A stretch of DNA of 64,000 nucleotides from Streptomyces sp. SID12501. Lineage in GTDB: Bacteria; Actinomycetota; Actinomycetes; Streptomycetales; Streptomycetaceae. Below, in pieces: positions 25,837 to 33,920 of this stretch. The position numbers were made by a program, and so were the translations under genes. Under the pieces are notes generated by a model that was not told where the DNA came from, made no database searches, and saw only the letters and a program-made list of their open reading frames with translations. Where the stretch lies: positions 62,001 through 126,000 of the forward strand of contig NZ_JAAGLU010000014.1 in the NCBI RefSeq assembly GCF_010550245.1, given 5' to 3'. Numbering within the stretch: the first letter of the stretch is position 1; every line of letters starts with the position of its first letter.

Positions 25837-27222
25837 ATGACAACACCTCAGGACGAGCTCCTTCCCGGCACGCGGCGGGCGTTGCTGCATCGGATCGCGG
25901 TTGCCCAGAGTGAAGGGCGGGCGCCGTCGTTGGTCGCGGCGGTGGTGCGCGGCGGGGAGACAGTGTGGACGGGGGCGCGGAGCTCGGTGGACGGCCATGC
26001 GCCCGATGCCAACGTGCAGTACCGGATCGGTTCGATCACCAAGACCTTCACCGCAGTACTGGTGATGCGACTGCGCGACGAGGGGCTTGTCGATCTCGTC
26101 GATCCGCTGGAGAAACACCTGCCGGGTACCGGCGCGGGGGAGGCCACCATCGCCGAACTGCTCGCGCACACCGGGGGGTTGGCGGCCGAGTCACCCGGGC
26201 CCTGGTGGGAGCGGACACCCGGATCCTTGCGGCCCGAGCTGGCCGGCGTACTCGGGGAGCGGCCGTTGCTGCATCCCGTGGGTCGACGCCACCACTACTC
26301 GAACCCCGGCTACAGCGTTCTCGGCGCTCTGGTCGAGGAGCTGCGCGGTGCTCCGTGGGAGGACGTGCTGCGGCGTGAGGTGCTCGAACCCCTGGGGCTG
26401 GAGCGGACCAGCGGGCAGCCGCAGGCACCGCACGCCGGTGGCTGGGCGGTGCATCCCTGGGCCGATGTGCTGCTGCCGGAGCCGACGGAGGACCTCGGAC
26501 GGATGGCGCCGGCCGGTCAGCTCTGGTCCACGACAGCAGACTTGGCGCGCTTCGCCGCCTTCCTCGCCAAGGGGGACGACCGGGTGCTGAGCGCCGCGTC
26601 AGTTGCGGAGATGCGTACGCCGGCAGCTCCGGCCGAGCCGGAGGATGTGGCCGCGGGTGCGGCGTACGGCCTCGGTATGCAGGTCCAGTACCGGGACGGC
26701 CGACTGCTGGTGGGGCACGGAGGATCACTGCCCGGCTTCCTGGCGAGCCTCACCATCAGCGTGGCGGACGACCTCGCGGCTGTCGTCATGGCCAACTGCA
26801 CCTCAGGCTCGGCGGTGTCCGCGGTCGCCGCCGACCTCGTGAAGATCGTCGCGGAGGCCGAGCCGCGGATTCCCGAGCCATGGCGTCCGTTGCCCGAAGT
26901 CGACAGGGCCGTACTGGAGTTGGCGGGCCAGTGGTACTGGGGGACCGCCCCTTATGTCCTGCGACTGTCGGTCGATGGGGGTGTCTCGCTGGGGCCCTTG
27001 ACGGGCGCCGGCCGTCGCTCGCGCTTCAGGTCGAACGGCGACGGCACCTGGACGGGCCTCGACGGTTACTTCGCCGGAGAGCTCCTGAGGGCCGTACGAC
27101 GGCCGAGCGGAGTCGCGGACCACCTGGACCTCGGGTCGTTCGTCTTCGTGCGTCAGCCGTACGAGGAGGGGGCGTCCGTGCCGGGTGGGGTGGATCCGGA
27201 AGGGTGGCGCGGGATCAGGTAG
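25837..27222 (+). CDS. Serine beta-lactamase family protein (class C / DD-peptidase type)
   Basis: 461 residues. Motifs of the Beta-lactamase (PF00144) family: active-site S66-x-x-K69 in GSITKTF, Tyr-x-Asn in YSNPGYSVLG and HGG in VGHGGSLPGF, in the right order. A further ~110-residue beta-rich domain follows from about residue 350. No signal peptide is apparent, so the protein is probably cytoplasmic and may act as an esterase or peptidase rather than in drug resistance. The ATG is at 25837; no strong ribosome site is seen. It follows dnaB by 63 bp and may be read through from it. Confidence 0.85.
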   Translation: MTTPQDELLPGTRRALLHRIAVAQSEGRAPSLVAAVVRGGETVWTGARSSVDGHAPDANVQYRIGSITKTFTAVLVMRLRDEGLVDLVDPLEKHLPGTGAGEATIAELLAHTGGLAAESPGPWWERTPGSLRPELAGVLGERPLLHPVGRRHHYSNPGYSVLGALVEELRGAPWEDVLRREVLEPLGLERTSGQPQAPHAGGWAVHPWADVLLPEPTEDLGRMAPAGQLWSTTADLARFAAFLAKGDDRVLSAASVAEMRTPAAPAEPEDVAAGAAYGLGMQVQYRDGRLLVGHGGSLPGFLASLTISVADDLAAVVMANCTSGSAVSAVAADLVKIVAEAEPRIPEPWRPLPEVDRAVLELAGQWYWGTAPYVLRLSVDGGVSLGPLTGAGRRSRFRSNGDGTWTGLDGYFAGELLRAVRRPSGVADHLDLGSFVFVRQPYEEGASVPGGVDPEGWRGIR

Positions 27223-27236
27223 GCGCCGACTGCGAA

Positions 27237-27270
27237 GAAGCGTCATGTTTCACGTGAAACATGACGCTTC
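27237..27270. terminator. 34 bp perfect palindrome with parS between convergent genes
   Basis: GAAGCGTCATGTTTCAC and its exact complement, arms 27237-27253 and 27254-27270. It fills the 58 bp gap between the beta-lactamase-like gene and the facing acetyltransferase gene and could terminate both. The centre is a perfect parS. Confidence 0.75.
27246..27261. other. parS: parS site, perfect 16-mer
   Basis: TGTTTCACGTGAAACA at the centre of the convergent terminator palindrome. Confidence 0.95.
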
Positions 27271-27280
27271 CTCCGGGTGT

Positions 27281-27733
27281 TCAGAGCTGGAGTTTGAAGC
27301 CCACATGCGAAGGCGTGAAGCCGAGCCGTTCGTAGAAACGGTGGGCGTCCGTGCGGGTGACGTCCGAGGTCAGCTGAACCAACTGGCAGTTCTCCCGGCG
27401 TGACGTGTCGATCGCCCACTCGATGAGCCGGCCGCCGAGACCGCTGCCGCGTTCGGCGGCGTGAACGCGTACGCCCTCGATGATCGACCGGGTCGCACCT
27501 TTGCGGGACAGTCCGGGAACGATCGTGAGCTGGAGCGTGCCGACTACGCGCCCCTTGCGGACGGCGACGACCAGGTGCTGGTTCGGGTCGGCGGTCAGAC
27601 GGGCCAGTGCGGTCAGGTACGGGGTCAAGTCGTCCGGTGACTCGCGCTGCGCGCCCAGCGGGTCGTCGGCGAGCATGCCGACGATCGCGGGAACATCCTC
27701 CGCGGTCGCGGACCGTATCTCAAGATCTCCCAT
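27281..27733 (-). CDS. GNAT family N-acetyltransferase
   Basis: 150 residues, one GNAT domain: IRSATAEDVPAIVGML at the start, VVGTLQLTIVPGL (strand 4), acetyl-CoA loop in HAAERGSGLGGRLIEWA (RGxGxG-type, here RGSGLGG) and AHRFYERLGF near the end. Substrate unknown. It lies 9 bp after the MarR remnant on the same strand, so it may once have been controlled with it. Confidence 0.9.
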   Translation of the reverse strand: MGDLEIRSATAEDVPAIVGMLADDPLGAQRESPDDLTPYLTALARLTADPNQHLVVAVRKGRVVGTLQLTIVPGLSRKGATRSIIEGVRVHAAERGSGLGGRLIEWAIDTSRRENCQLVQLTSDVTRTDAHRFYERLGFTPSHVGFKLQL

Positions 27734-27742
27734 GGCCGAACC

Positions 27743-28033
27743 CTATGCGGGGAGGTTCACCGACTCCACGACCCGGACCAGCGGAGCCGGCTCCGGATTC
27801 CTGGCGGCTTCGTCGAGTGCCTCGCGAAGGGCGATGTCGTTGGTGGGGCGTGCCTCGTCGAGAAGGTCGAGCCCTGCTTCGCTGACGTTCGTGTAGATCC
27901 CGCGGCGGTCGGTTGGGCACAGATAGCGGGCCAGCAGCCCGCGGTCCCCAAGTCTGGTGACCAGTCGTGTCGTGGCGCTCTGGCTGAGGACGACCGCGTC
28001 GGCGACCGCCTTCATCTGCAGATGGACGCCCAC
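27743..28033 (-). pseudogene. MarR family regulator, 5' end deleted
   Basis: The 96 codons correspond to the last two thirds of a MarR regulator: recognition helix ADAVVLSQSATTRLVTRLG, wing CPTDRRGIYTNVSE and the C-terminal dimer helix. About 50 N-terminal residues found in all MarR proteins are absent. Similarity stops at about 28030, exactly where an MFS permease remnant on the other strand begins. The shortened frame can start at an ATG at 28033, but its product would lack the dimerisation and first helices. I infer a non-functional remnant. Confidence 0.75.
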
Positions 28034-28035
28034 GC

Positions 28036-28383
28036 CGTCGTGCTGTCGCCGTCACGATCGCGCTGATCGGTGGGCTTGGCTTCGCCACCGTCCCGCCCCT
28101 GCAGAAGCGGGTCCTCGACCAGGCGCAGGGTGTGCCGACACTGGCCTCGGCCGTCAACATCGGGGCCTTCAACCTCGGCAACGCACTCTCCGCCTGGCTC
28201 GGAGGCATGGTGATCGCGGCGGGTCTCGGCTACACCGACCCCAACTGGGTCGGTGCCGCTCTCGCTACTGGCGCCCTGCTCCTGGCCTTCCTGTCGGGCG
28301 CTCTGGAGCGCCGCGCCGGGGCACCCAGTCCGGTCGTCGCCGGCGGCACGCCTGTCAGGCGGCAGGCGGCCCTGCGCCGGTGA
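28036..28383 (+). pseudogene. MFS drug-efflux permease, 3' remnant
   Basis: An open frame of 116 codons encodes the last three helices of an AraJ-like MFS permease: VTIALIGGLGFATVPPLQKR, ASAVNIGAFNLGNALSAWLG and AALATGALLLAFLSGAL, ending with a stop at 28383. MFS proteins have ~400 residues, so about 280 are missing. The frame is interrupted at the same point as the facing MarR remnant. MarR-MFS divergent pairs are common, and one deletion that removed both 5' ends and the shared promoter explains both fragments. Confidence 0.75.
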
Positions 28384-28461
28384 CCCGGACAGGCCGGGCG
28401 CGGTTCAGAGTCGCCGCCGTGTCTGCTGGGAGCCGCAGAGTTGGTCTCTTGCCGCAGACCA

Positions 28462-29328
28462 TCAGCCCGCGGCCACCGTCAGAGGCGCGAACCGCCGCGT
28501 CCAGTCACCCGGCAGTTCGGGGATTCCGTACGTCATCACCGCGTTGAGGCCCGCTTGCGCCAGCCCGCGCTCCTTCACCCAGGCCAGCAGTGCCTCGTGT
28601 CTTACGTCGATGTCCGTGCGCAGCGGACGGTCGGTGTGGGCGGCGAGGGAGGTGAGGAGCGCTTTCGCCGTCTCCGTGTCGCGGGCGATCAAGGGACCGA
28701 CGACATGGGTGTCCATGTTGGGCCAGGCCGCCGCGTAGCCGATGATCCGGCCGTTCTCCTCGGCGACGCGCAACTGGTCGGAGAAGGCGGGCAGCCGCGT
28801 GATGACGGGGGTGCGGTCGATGCCGAACACCTCCTCGTCGAGCCGGATGATTTCGGTGAGATCCTCGGCCGTGGCCGCGCGCGTGCCGACTTCGGGCTCC
28901 GGTCCGTCCGGTGTGAAGTGTCCGCGCAACATCTCGGACCTGCCGATGACCTTGAAGCCGAGTTCTTCGTAGAGCGGGCGGCCGTTCGAGGTCGCGTACA
29001 GCGTCAGTGGCGTGGTGCCCATCGCGGCGACGATGTGCTGCATCAGCCGCCGCCCGACGCCCTGGCGGGCATACCGCTCGGCGACCAGCACCATGCCGAT
29101 GGCTCCCAACTCGGGGTTTCCATACAGTCCGTACTCGGTGACGACGCATGCGGCGACCAGTCCGCCGCCGGGGTCGTCGATCCCGTAGCCCTTCCCGGCC
29201 GTGAGCAGGAGACCCCACTTGTGCTCCTCGCGGGGCCAGCCCCGGTCCTCGGACAAGTCGGCGCAGGCGGTGAGATCGCGGTGCGTCAGACGGCGGATGG
29301 GAAGATCAGCGGGAGAAGGAGTCGGCAC
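28462..29328 (-). CDS. Tandem GNAT acetyltransferase
   Basis: 288 residues with two GNAT-like halves: the first has AIGMVLVAERYARQGVGRRL (acetyl-CoA loop RQGVGR) and LYEELGFKVIG; the second starts near TRAATAEDLTEIIRLDEEVFG, lacks a clear loop and has a C-terminal YGIPELPGDW. Such double-GNAT proteins (Eis-like and MshD-like architectures) usually keep one active half. No mycothiol-specific evidence is seen. The GTG at 29328 (VPTPSPADLPIRR) was chosen since similarity starts there; no good Shine-Dalgarno is present, so the start is uncertain. Confidence 0.75.
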   Translation of the reverse strand: MPTPSPADLPIRRLTHRDLTACADLSEDRGWPREEHKWGLLLTAGKGYGIDDPGGGLVAACVVTEYGLYGNPELGAIGMVLVAERYARQGVGRRLMQHIVAAMGTTPLTLYATSNGRPLYEELGFKVIGRSEMLRGHFTPDGPEPEVGTRAATAEDLTEIIRLDEEVFGIDRTPVITRLPAFSDQLRVAEENGRIIGYAAAWPNMDTHVVGPLIARDTETAKALLTSLAAHTDRPLRTDIDVRHEALLAWVKERGLAQAGLNAVMTYGIPELPGDWTRRFAPLTVAAG

Positions 29329-29431
29329 GCAGGTCAGGCTGTCCGACCGGCACCCCTTGCGTCCACCTGTTTGCGGCCGACCGCACGCTCTTTTGGCCAT
29401 CTCGTGCCGGACCGTACAGCGCGTGGACAGA

Positions 29432-29447
29432 TGTTTCACGTGAAACG
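29432..29447. other. parS: parS site, perfect 14 bp core
   Basis: TGTTTCACGTGAAACG in the gap between the divergent acetyltransferase and HAD phosphatase genes. Confidence 0.93.
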
Positions 29448-29490
29448 TTGAGCAACGGTCATCGGGCGACAGGCCCTCGCCTCGGCACTC

Positions 29491-30123
29491 ATGACGCGAC
29501 TGCATCTCTTCGACGTCGACGGAATACTGCTGCACGGTTCGGCCGCCCCCGTCGAGATATCCCGGCAACTTGGGCTCGACCGCGAAATTGCCGAGTTGGA
29601 GCGGGACTTCGTGACCCGGCGTGTCGAAGCTGCGGAGTACGCGCGGCGCGTGTACCTCCTCTGGGCTGAACTGACCGTGGCCCATGTCGACGCGGCCTTC
29701 GCGGAAGCGCCCTGGCTGCGGCGGATCAGGGAGACATGGGATGCGATCCGGGACCGAGGGGAGTACTGCGCCGTTGTCTCTCTGTCGCCCTCGTTCTTCG
29801 TCGAACGGCTGACGGGGTGGGGCGCGCATGCGGCGCATGGCTCGCGCTTTCCGGCGGTGCCCTTCACGGAGCCGCTGGATCCCACCGGAATCCTGACGCC
29901 CGCGGCCAAGGTGCAGATCACGGACCGGCTCTGCGGGCAGTTCGGGCTGACCCGGGCGGACTGTGTCGCGTACGGCGATTCGCTCTCCGACGCGGAGCTC
30001 TTCGGGGTGGTACCGGTCTCCGTCGCGGTCAACGCCGACCGTCATCTGGCAGGTCTCGCGACCCACACCTACGCGGGGCAGGATTTGTGGGATGCCTATG
30101 AATTGGTGTGCGGCGCCCGGTAG
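29491..30123 (+). CDS. HAD superfamily phosphatase (SerB-like)
   Basis: 210 residues. Motif I is LFDVDGILL (nucleophile Asp 8), motif II in AVVSLSPSFFV, and motif III/IV in KVQITDRLCG and YGDSLSDAELF. The cap is small and helical (VTRRVEAAEYARRVY). This pattern fits the phosphoserine phosphatase-like branch; the substrate is unknown. The ATG at 29491 lacks a clear ribosome site. The 331 bp after its stop hold no gene; TTGTGT at about 30179 and TATGGT 16 bp later could be a promoter for the next gene. Confidence 0.8.
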   Translation: MTRLHLFDVDGILLHGSAAPVEISRQLGLDREIAELERDFVTRRVEAAEYARRVYLLWAELTVAHVDAAFAEAPWLRRIRETWDAIRDRGEYCAVVSLSPSFFVERLTGWGAHAAHGSRFPAVPFTEPLDPTGILTPAAKVQITDRLCGQFGLTRADCVAYGDSLSDAELFGVVPVSVAVNADRHLAGLATHTYAGQDLWDAYELVCGAR

Positions 30124-30454
30124 TTGATGGAATTGATGGTTCGCCCCCTTGCTCGTCAGCGGTGAATCAGGGCGGGACTTGTGTGCTCGGCAACGGCCGG
30201 TATGGTCGACTCCGGTTCTTGTCCGATCGGGGGTGCGTATCCCGCGCACGAGGCAGGAGCAGGGCAATGCAGCCTAAGGGGACGGAGAGATCGAAGACTC
30301 GCATTTCCGGTTACGCGACGGAGGTCCGGGTTGAATGTGGCCGCATTGGACAGGGGGCGAACGGGGAAAACCAGCCGTCAGCGGGGGAACGCGAGCACAT
30401 TCCGAACCAGGAAGTGCGCAGACCGACCGAAAGATGTTCGAGGCGAGGCAGACC

Positions 30455-32125
30455 ATGGACGCTCCGATCACCACGTCGGCCGACAACGGCACTACCGGCG
30501 GCAGCGGCGGGGACGGCTGGTTCAAGCCGCACAAGCAGCCGGAGGCGTCCCCGGGTGGCGAGCAGGAGGCAGCGGAAGGCAATCGGCTCGCCGCGCTGCG
30601 TCCCGTGGGCAGGCCCACTCCGGGTGCCGCCCCGAGCTTCTTGCCGGATGCCAACGCCCGTCAGGCGGGGAACGAGCCTCCGTCGGCGCGAGAACGAATA
30701 CCCGCGCCGCCGCCCCCTGAGCCTCCGGCGACCCCTCCCAATCCCGCGCCCTTGCCTCCCCTGCCCCTCGCTCCCGCGACTCCACTTCCCGCGCCCTTCA
30801 CTCCCGCGCCTTCGGTCAACGAGACCCCGGTTCGCCCGCCCTTCGCCCCGGTGACCCCGGCTTCCGTACCGCCGGTTTCCGACACGTGGTCGGGCACACC
30901 CGAGCCCGTTCCCCCCGCACCGCCTCTCCGCCCGGTGCCGGCCATCGAGGCCACCACCGCCGAGGCTTCCCCCGCACCCCCCGCGCCGTACTCCGAGCCG
31001 CTCCAGCAGGCGTCCCCGGACGCAGTGCGCATCCGGCGGACCATGGAAGTGGTCGGTCCTGTCGCCGACAAGGCCACCTCGTACTTCTACGCGCTCCTCT
31101 TCGTTCGCCATCCCGAACTGCGCTCACTTTTCCCGGCCGCGATGGACACCCAGCGGGACCGGCTTCTCAAGGCACTGCTCACCGCCGCCGAGCACATCGA
31201 CAACACCGAGGTACTCGTCGCGTATCTGAAGAACCTCGGCCGCGGCCACCGCAAGTACGGCACGCGACCCGAGCACTACCCGGCCGTCGGCGAGTGCCTC
31301 ATCGGCTCGCTGAGCCGGTACGCCGCCGAGATCTGGGACCAGGAGACCGAGGCGGCGTGGGTGCGGGCGTACACGACGATGTCCCAGGTGATGATCGACG
31401 CTGCGGCCGTCGATGAACTGCGCGCTCCGGCCTGGTGGTACGCGGAGGTGGTCTCGCACGACCTCAGGACCCCGGACATCGCCGTCATCACCGTCCGGCC
31501 CGACCAGCCGTACCCGTTCCTCGCCGGGCAGTACACGAGCCTGGAGACGCCGTGGTGGCCCCGCATCTGGCGGCACTACTCCTTCGCCTCGGCGCCCCGC
31601 TCCGACGGTCTGCTGTCGTTCCATGTGAAGGCGGTGCCTGCGGGCTGGGTCTCCAACGCGCTGGTGCACCGTGCCCGATCCGGCGACATCGTCCGGCTCG
31701 GCCCGCCCGCCGGCACGATGACTGTCGACCACACCACCAACAGCGGGCTGCTCTGTCTGGGCGGCGGCACCGGCATCGCGCCCATCAAGGCACTGGTCGA
31801 GGACGTCGCCGAGCACGGTGACCGGCGGCGGGTCGAGGTCTTCTACGGCGCCCGTACAGATCTCGACCTGTACGACATCGACGCCATGCTGCGGCTCCAG
31901 CAGAGCCACTCCTGGCTGGCGGTGCGCGCGGTCATAGACCAGCAGGCGCATCTCCAGCTCCCCGATGCCGTACGGGAGTACGGGCCCTGGTACGAGTACG
32001 ACGCCTACCTGTCGGGCCCGCCCGGGATGATCCGCAGCGGGGTGGACGAGCTGCTGCGCACCGGTTTCCCCGCGGAGCGGATCCACCACGACTCGGTGGA
32101 GGAACTGGTCGTCACCGGTAGCTGA
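30455..32125 (+). CDS. Flavohemoglobin-like globin/NAD(P)H reductase with long proline-rich N-terminus
   Basis: 556 residues. Residues 1 to ~195 are low-complexity (Pro, Ala, Glu). A globin domain follows: B10 Tyr in SYFYALLF, proximal His in LGRGHRKYG, PEHYPAVGECL. The C-terminal reductase has FAD motif RHYSFAS, NAD motif GGGTGIAP and C-terminal YLSGPPGM. Flavohemoglobins detoxify nitric oxide to nitrate with O2 and NAD(P)H, but typical ones have ~400 residues and no such extension. The disordered N-terminus may tether or recruit it. The ATG at 30455 follows GAGGCGAGG; an ATG at 30434 is an alternative. Confidence 0.9.
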   Translation: MDAPITTSADNGTTGGSGGDGWFKPHKQPEASPGGEQEAAEGNRLAALRPVGRPTPGAAPSFLPDANARQAGNEPPSARERIPAPPPPEPPATPPNPAPLPPLPLAPATPLPAPFTPAPSVNETPVRPPFAPVTPASVPPVSDTWSGTPEPVPPAPPLRPVPAIEATTAEASPAPPAPYSEPLQQASPDAVRIRRTMEVVGPVADKATSYFYALLFVRHPELRSLFPAAMDTQRDRLLKALLTAAEHIDNTEVLVAYLKNLGRGHRKYGTRPEHYPAVGECLIGSLSRYAAEIWDQETEAAWVRAYTTMSQVMIDAAAVDELRAPAWWYAEVVSHDLRTPDIAVITVRPDQPYPFLAGQYTSLETPWWPRIWRHYSFASAPRSDGLLSFHVKAVPAGWVSNALVHRARSGDIVRLGPPAGTMTVDHTTNSGLLCLGGGTGIAPIKALVEDVAEHGDRRRVEVFYGARTDLDLYDIDAMLRLQQSHSWLAVRAVIDQQAHLQLPDAVREYGPWYEYDAYLSGPPGMIRSGVDELLRTGFPAERIHHDSVEELVVTGS

Positions 32126-32140
32126 CCCGGCTGCGCGCTG

Positions 32141-32623
32141 TCAGCCCAGGTCGGGCGCGTGCATCGCCCGTACGCCCTCGATGTTCCCGTCCAGATAGTG
32201 GCGCAACGACAGTGGCACGAGATGGACGGAGGCGATGCCGACCCGGGTGAAGGGGATGCGGACGATCTCGTACTCGCCGCAGGGCTCGTCGACTTCGGGG
32301 CCGTGTCGCAGGGCGGGGTCCATGGTCTCCAGACGGCACACGAAGAAGTGCTGCACCTTCACGCCCGTAGCGCCGCCGTCCGCGCCGATGTGTTCGACGG
32401 TGTCCACGAAGCAGGGCACCACGTCGGTGATCTTGGCCCCCAGCTCTTCGTGCACTTCACGGTGCAGGGCGTCGACGACGGTCGTGTCGTCCGGTTCGAC
32501 GCCGCCACCCGGAGTGAGCCAGTAGGGATCGACACTCGGCTTGGTCCGCTTGATGAGGATCAGGTCGTCGCCATCGAGCAGGATGGCGCGTGCGGTGCGC
32601 TTGACCACGGGTCGGACGGTCAT
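32141..32623 (-). CDS. Nudix hydrolase
   Basis: 160 residues from the ATG at 32623. The Nudix box reads GGGVEPDDTTVVDALHREVH then EELGA: the metal-binding RExxEELG core is intact, although the upstream Glu of the consensus is Thr. Family members hydrolyse nucleoside diphosphate derivatives; the substrate is unknown. No Shine-Dalgarno precedes the start. A degenerate parS lies 22 bp upstream. It converges with the flavohemoglobin-like gene, leaving 15 bp. Confidence 0.85.
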   Translation of the reverse strand: MTVRPVVKRTARAILLDGDDLILIKRTKPSVDPYWLTPGGGVEPDDTTVVDALHREVHEELGAKITDVVPCFVDTVEHIGADGGATGVKVQHFFVCRLETMDPALRHGPEVDEPCGEYEIVRIPFTRVGIASVHLVPLSLRHYLDGNIEGVRAMHAPDLG

Positions 32624-32644
32624 GGGAGGAATGTGGCCCGGCTG

Positions 32645-32658
32645 GTTCCACGTGAAAC
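32645..32658. other. parS: Degenerate parS site (one mismatch in 14)
   Basis: GTTCCACGTGAAAC, one change from the core. It lies in the promoter region of the Nudix gene, 79 bp from the perfect site at 32724. ParB binding would be weaker. Confidence 0.6.
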
Positions 32659-32723
32659 ATGTCGGCCCTCCACGAAGTGTTCTCGTTGAAGCAAAGACGG
32701 TGGATCGCGTGAGGCGAAATGCC

Positions 32724-32739
32724 TGTTTCACGTGAAACA
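32724..32739. other. parS: parS site, perfect 16-mer
   Basis: TGTTTCACGTGAAACA between the Nudix start and the LysR gene end. Confidence 0.95.
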
Positions 32740-32789
32740 TCGCAGAGGTCCGGAGAGGTCCGCAGAGGGATCCCAGGCCCTGCGGAGGC

Positions 32790-33695
32790 TCACCCCCAGT
32801 CGGCCGCCGCGTGCTGGAGCCATTCGTGCGCCCGTGTGATGTGCGGCATCGCCAGGGTGCCGGTGCGGACCGCCAGGAAATACGTCCGCAGTGGGGGCAC
32901 CGCCGGATCGAGCAGAGCGACCACCTCGCCGCGCTCCAGCGCGGGCGCGCACAGATACCGCGGCAGTACCGCGAGTCCCGCACCCGCGGCCGCGCAGGCG
33001 AGCACAGCGCGCAAGTCGGGCACGATGACGGTGCCGGAAGCGGCGGGGTGGGAGCCGAAGACGGAGGCCCAGTAGCGGACGACGAGTGGCAGTGACTCGT
33101 GGACCTCCACCAGGGGGAGGTCCTGCAGGACGGACGCCCCTTTGTGGCGCAGCTCCCAGGGTCCGACTTCGGCGGCCCAGCGCGGAGCGGCCACCAGGAC
33201 ATGTTCCTCGTCGCAGAGCGCAGTCGCTGTGAGCAGGGTGCCGCGCGGACGGGTCGTCGTGATGGCCAGATCATGATGCCCGGCGGACAGGCCCTCCAGG
33301 GTTTCCTCGGCATTGCCGAAGGAGACGCGAAGGGCGAAGCCCTGGCCGTCGTCCCCGGTCAGCTCGGTAAGCGCGGGCAGCGCGCGTTCCGCGGTGAACT
33401 CCGGTGGCCCGGCGAGGTGCAGCGTGCGCACGGAGGAGTCCTCGTCCAGCCCGGTCTCGGTGATTTCCACGAGCGCGTCGAGATGCGGTGCGGCCTTGTG
33501 CGCGAGCTCGTCGCCGATGGTCGTGGGGGTCACGCCACGGGCCTGACGCAGGAACAGAGGGCGCCCCAGCTGCCGCTCCAGGGTGCGGATCTGCGAGGTG
33601 ACGGCAGGCTGCGAGAGGCCGAGCAGGGCGGCGGCGCGAGTGAAGGAGCCGGCCCGGTGGACGGTCACGAAGGTGCGCAGCAAGGCCAGGTCCAT
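32790..33695 (-). CDS. LysR family transcriptional regulator
   Basis: 301 residues, full length. N-terminal HTH: LLRTFVTVHRAGSFTRAAAL with SQPAVTSQIRTLERQLG, and an effector-binding domain from about residue 90 (LHLAGPPEFTAERALPAL) to the end. The ATG at 33695 follows GGAGGGGAGCGCGTC. The upstream 226 bp to the cgl gene include AT-rich TATAAATAAG at 33749, a likely promoter element. No obvious divergent target gene, so its regulon cannot be guessed. Confidence 0.9.
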   Translation of the reverse strand: MDLALLRTFVTVHRAGSFTRAAALLGLSQPAVTSQIRTLERQLGRPLFLRQARGVTPTTIGDELAHKAAPHLDALVEITETGLDEDSSVRTLHLAGPPEFTAERALPALTELTGDDGQGFALRVSFGNAEETLEGLSAGHHDLAITTTRPRGTLLTATALCDEEHVLVAAPRWAAEVGPWELRHKGASVLQDLPLVEVHESLPLVVRYWASVFGSHPAASGTVIVPDLRAVLACAAAGAGLAVLPRYLCAPALERGEVVALLDPAVPPLRTYFLAVRTGTLAMPHITRAHEWLQHAAADWG

Positions 33696-33843
33696 GACGC
33701 GCTCCCCCTCCTCTGCCCTTCTTTCGACCTCCCGGCCCCGTCCAACTATAAATAAGTCGATAGGACCCTGTCGCTACGGTGATTGGACACTGACACAGAG
33801 TCAACTAGCCTTGTTCGCGCGGTTCTTCGTGCGCGGAGCCGCG

Positions 33844-33878
33844 GCGGTCCGAGCCACGAGGGGGGAGGCTCGGACCGC
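33844..33878. terminator. Hairpin after the cystathionine lyase-type gene
   Basis: GCGGTCCGAGCC (33844-33855) pairs exactly with GGCTCGGACCGC (33867-33878) around an 11-nt loop. It lies 42 bp past the stop of the minus-strand gene at 33921. Confidence 0.7.
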
Positions 33879-33920
33879 CACCGGGCGTAGCGCAGTGCCT
33901 CTCGGCTCCTGCTCGACCGG

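Noticed and set aside
28462-30267. Possible 601-residue acetyltransferase starting at 30267
   Set aside because: The upstream 310 codons overlap the HAD gene antisense and run through a parS; acetyltransferase similarity starts only at about 29328.
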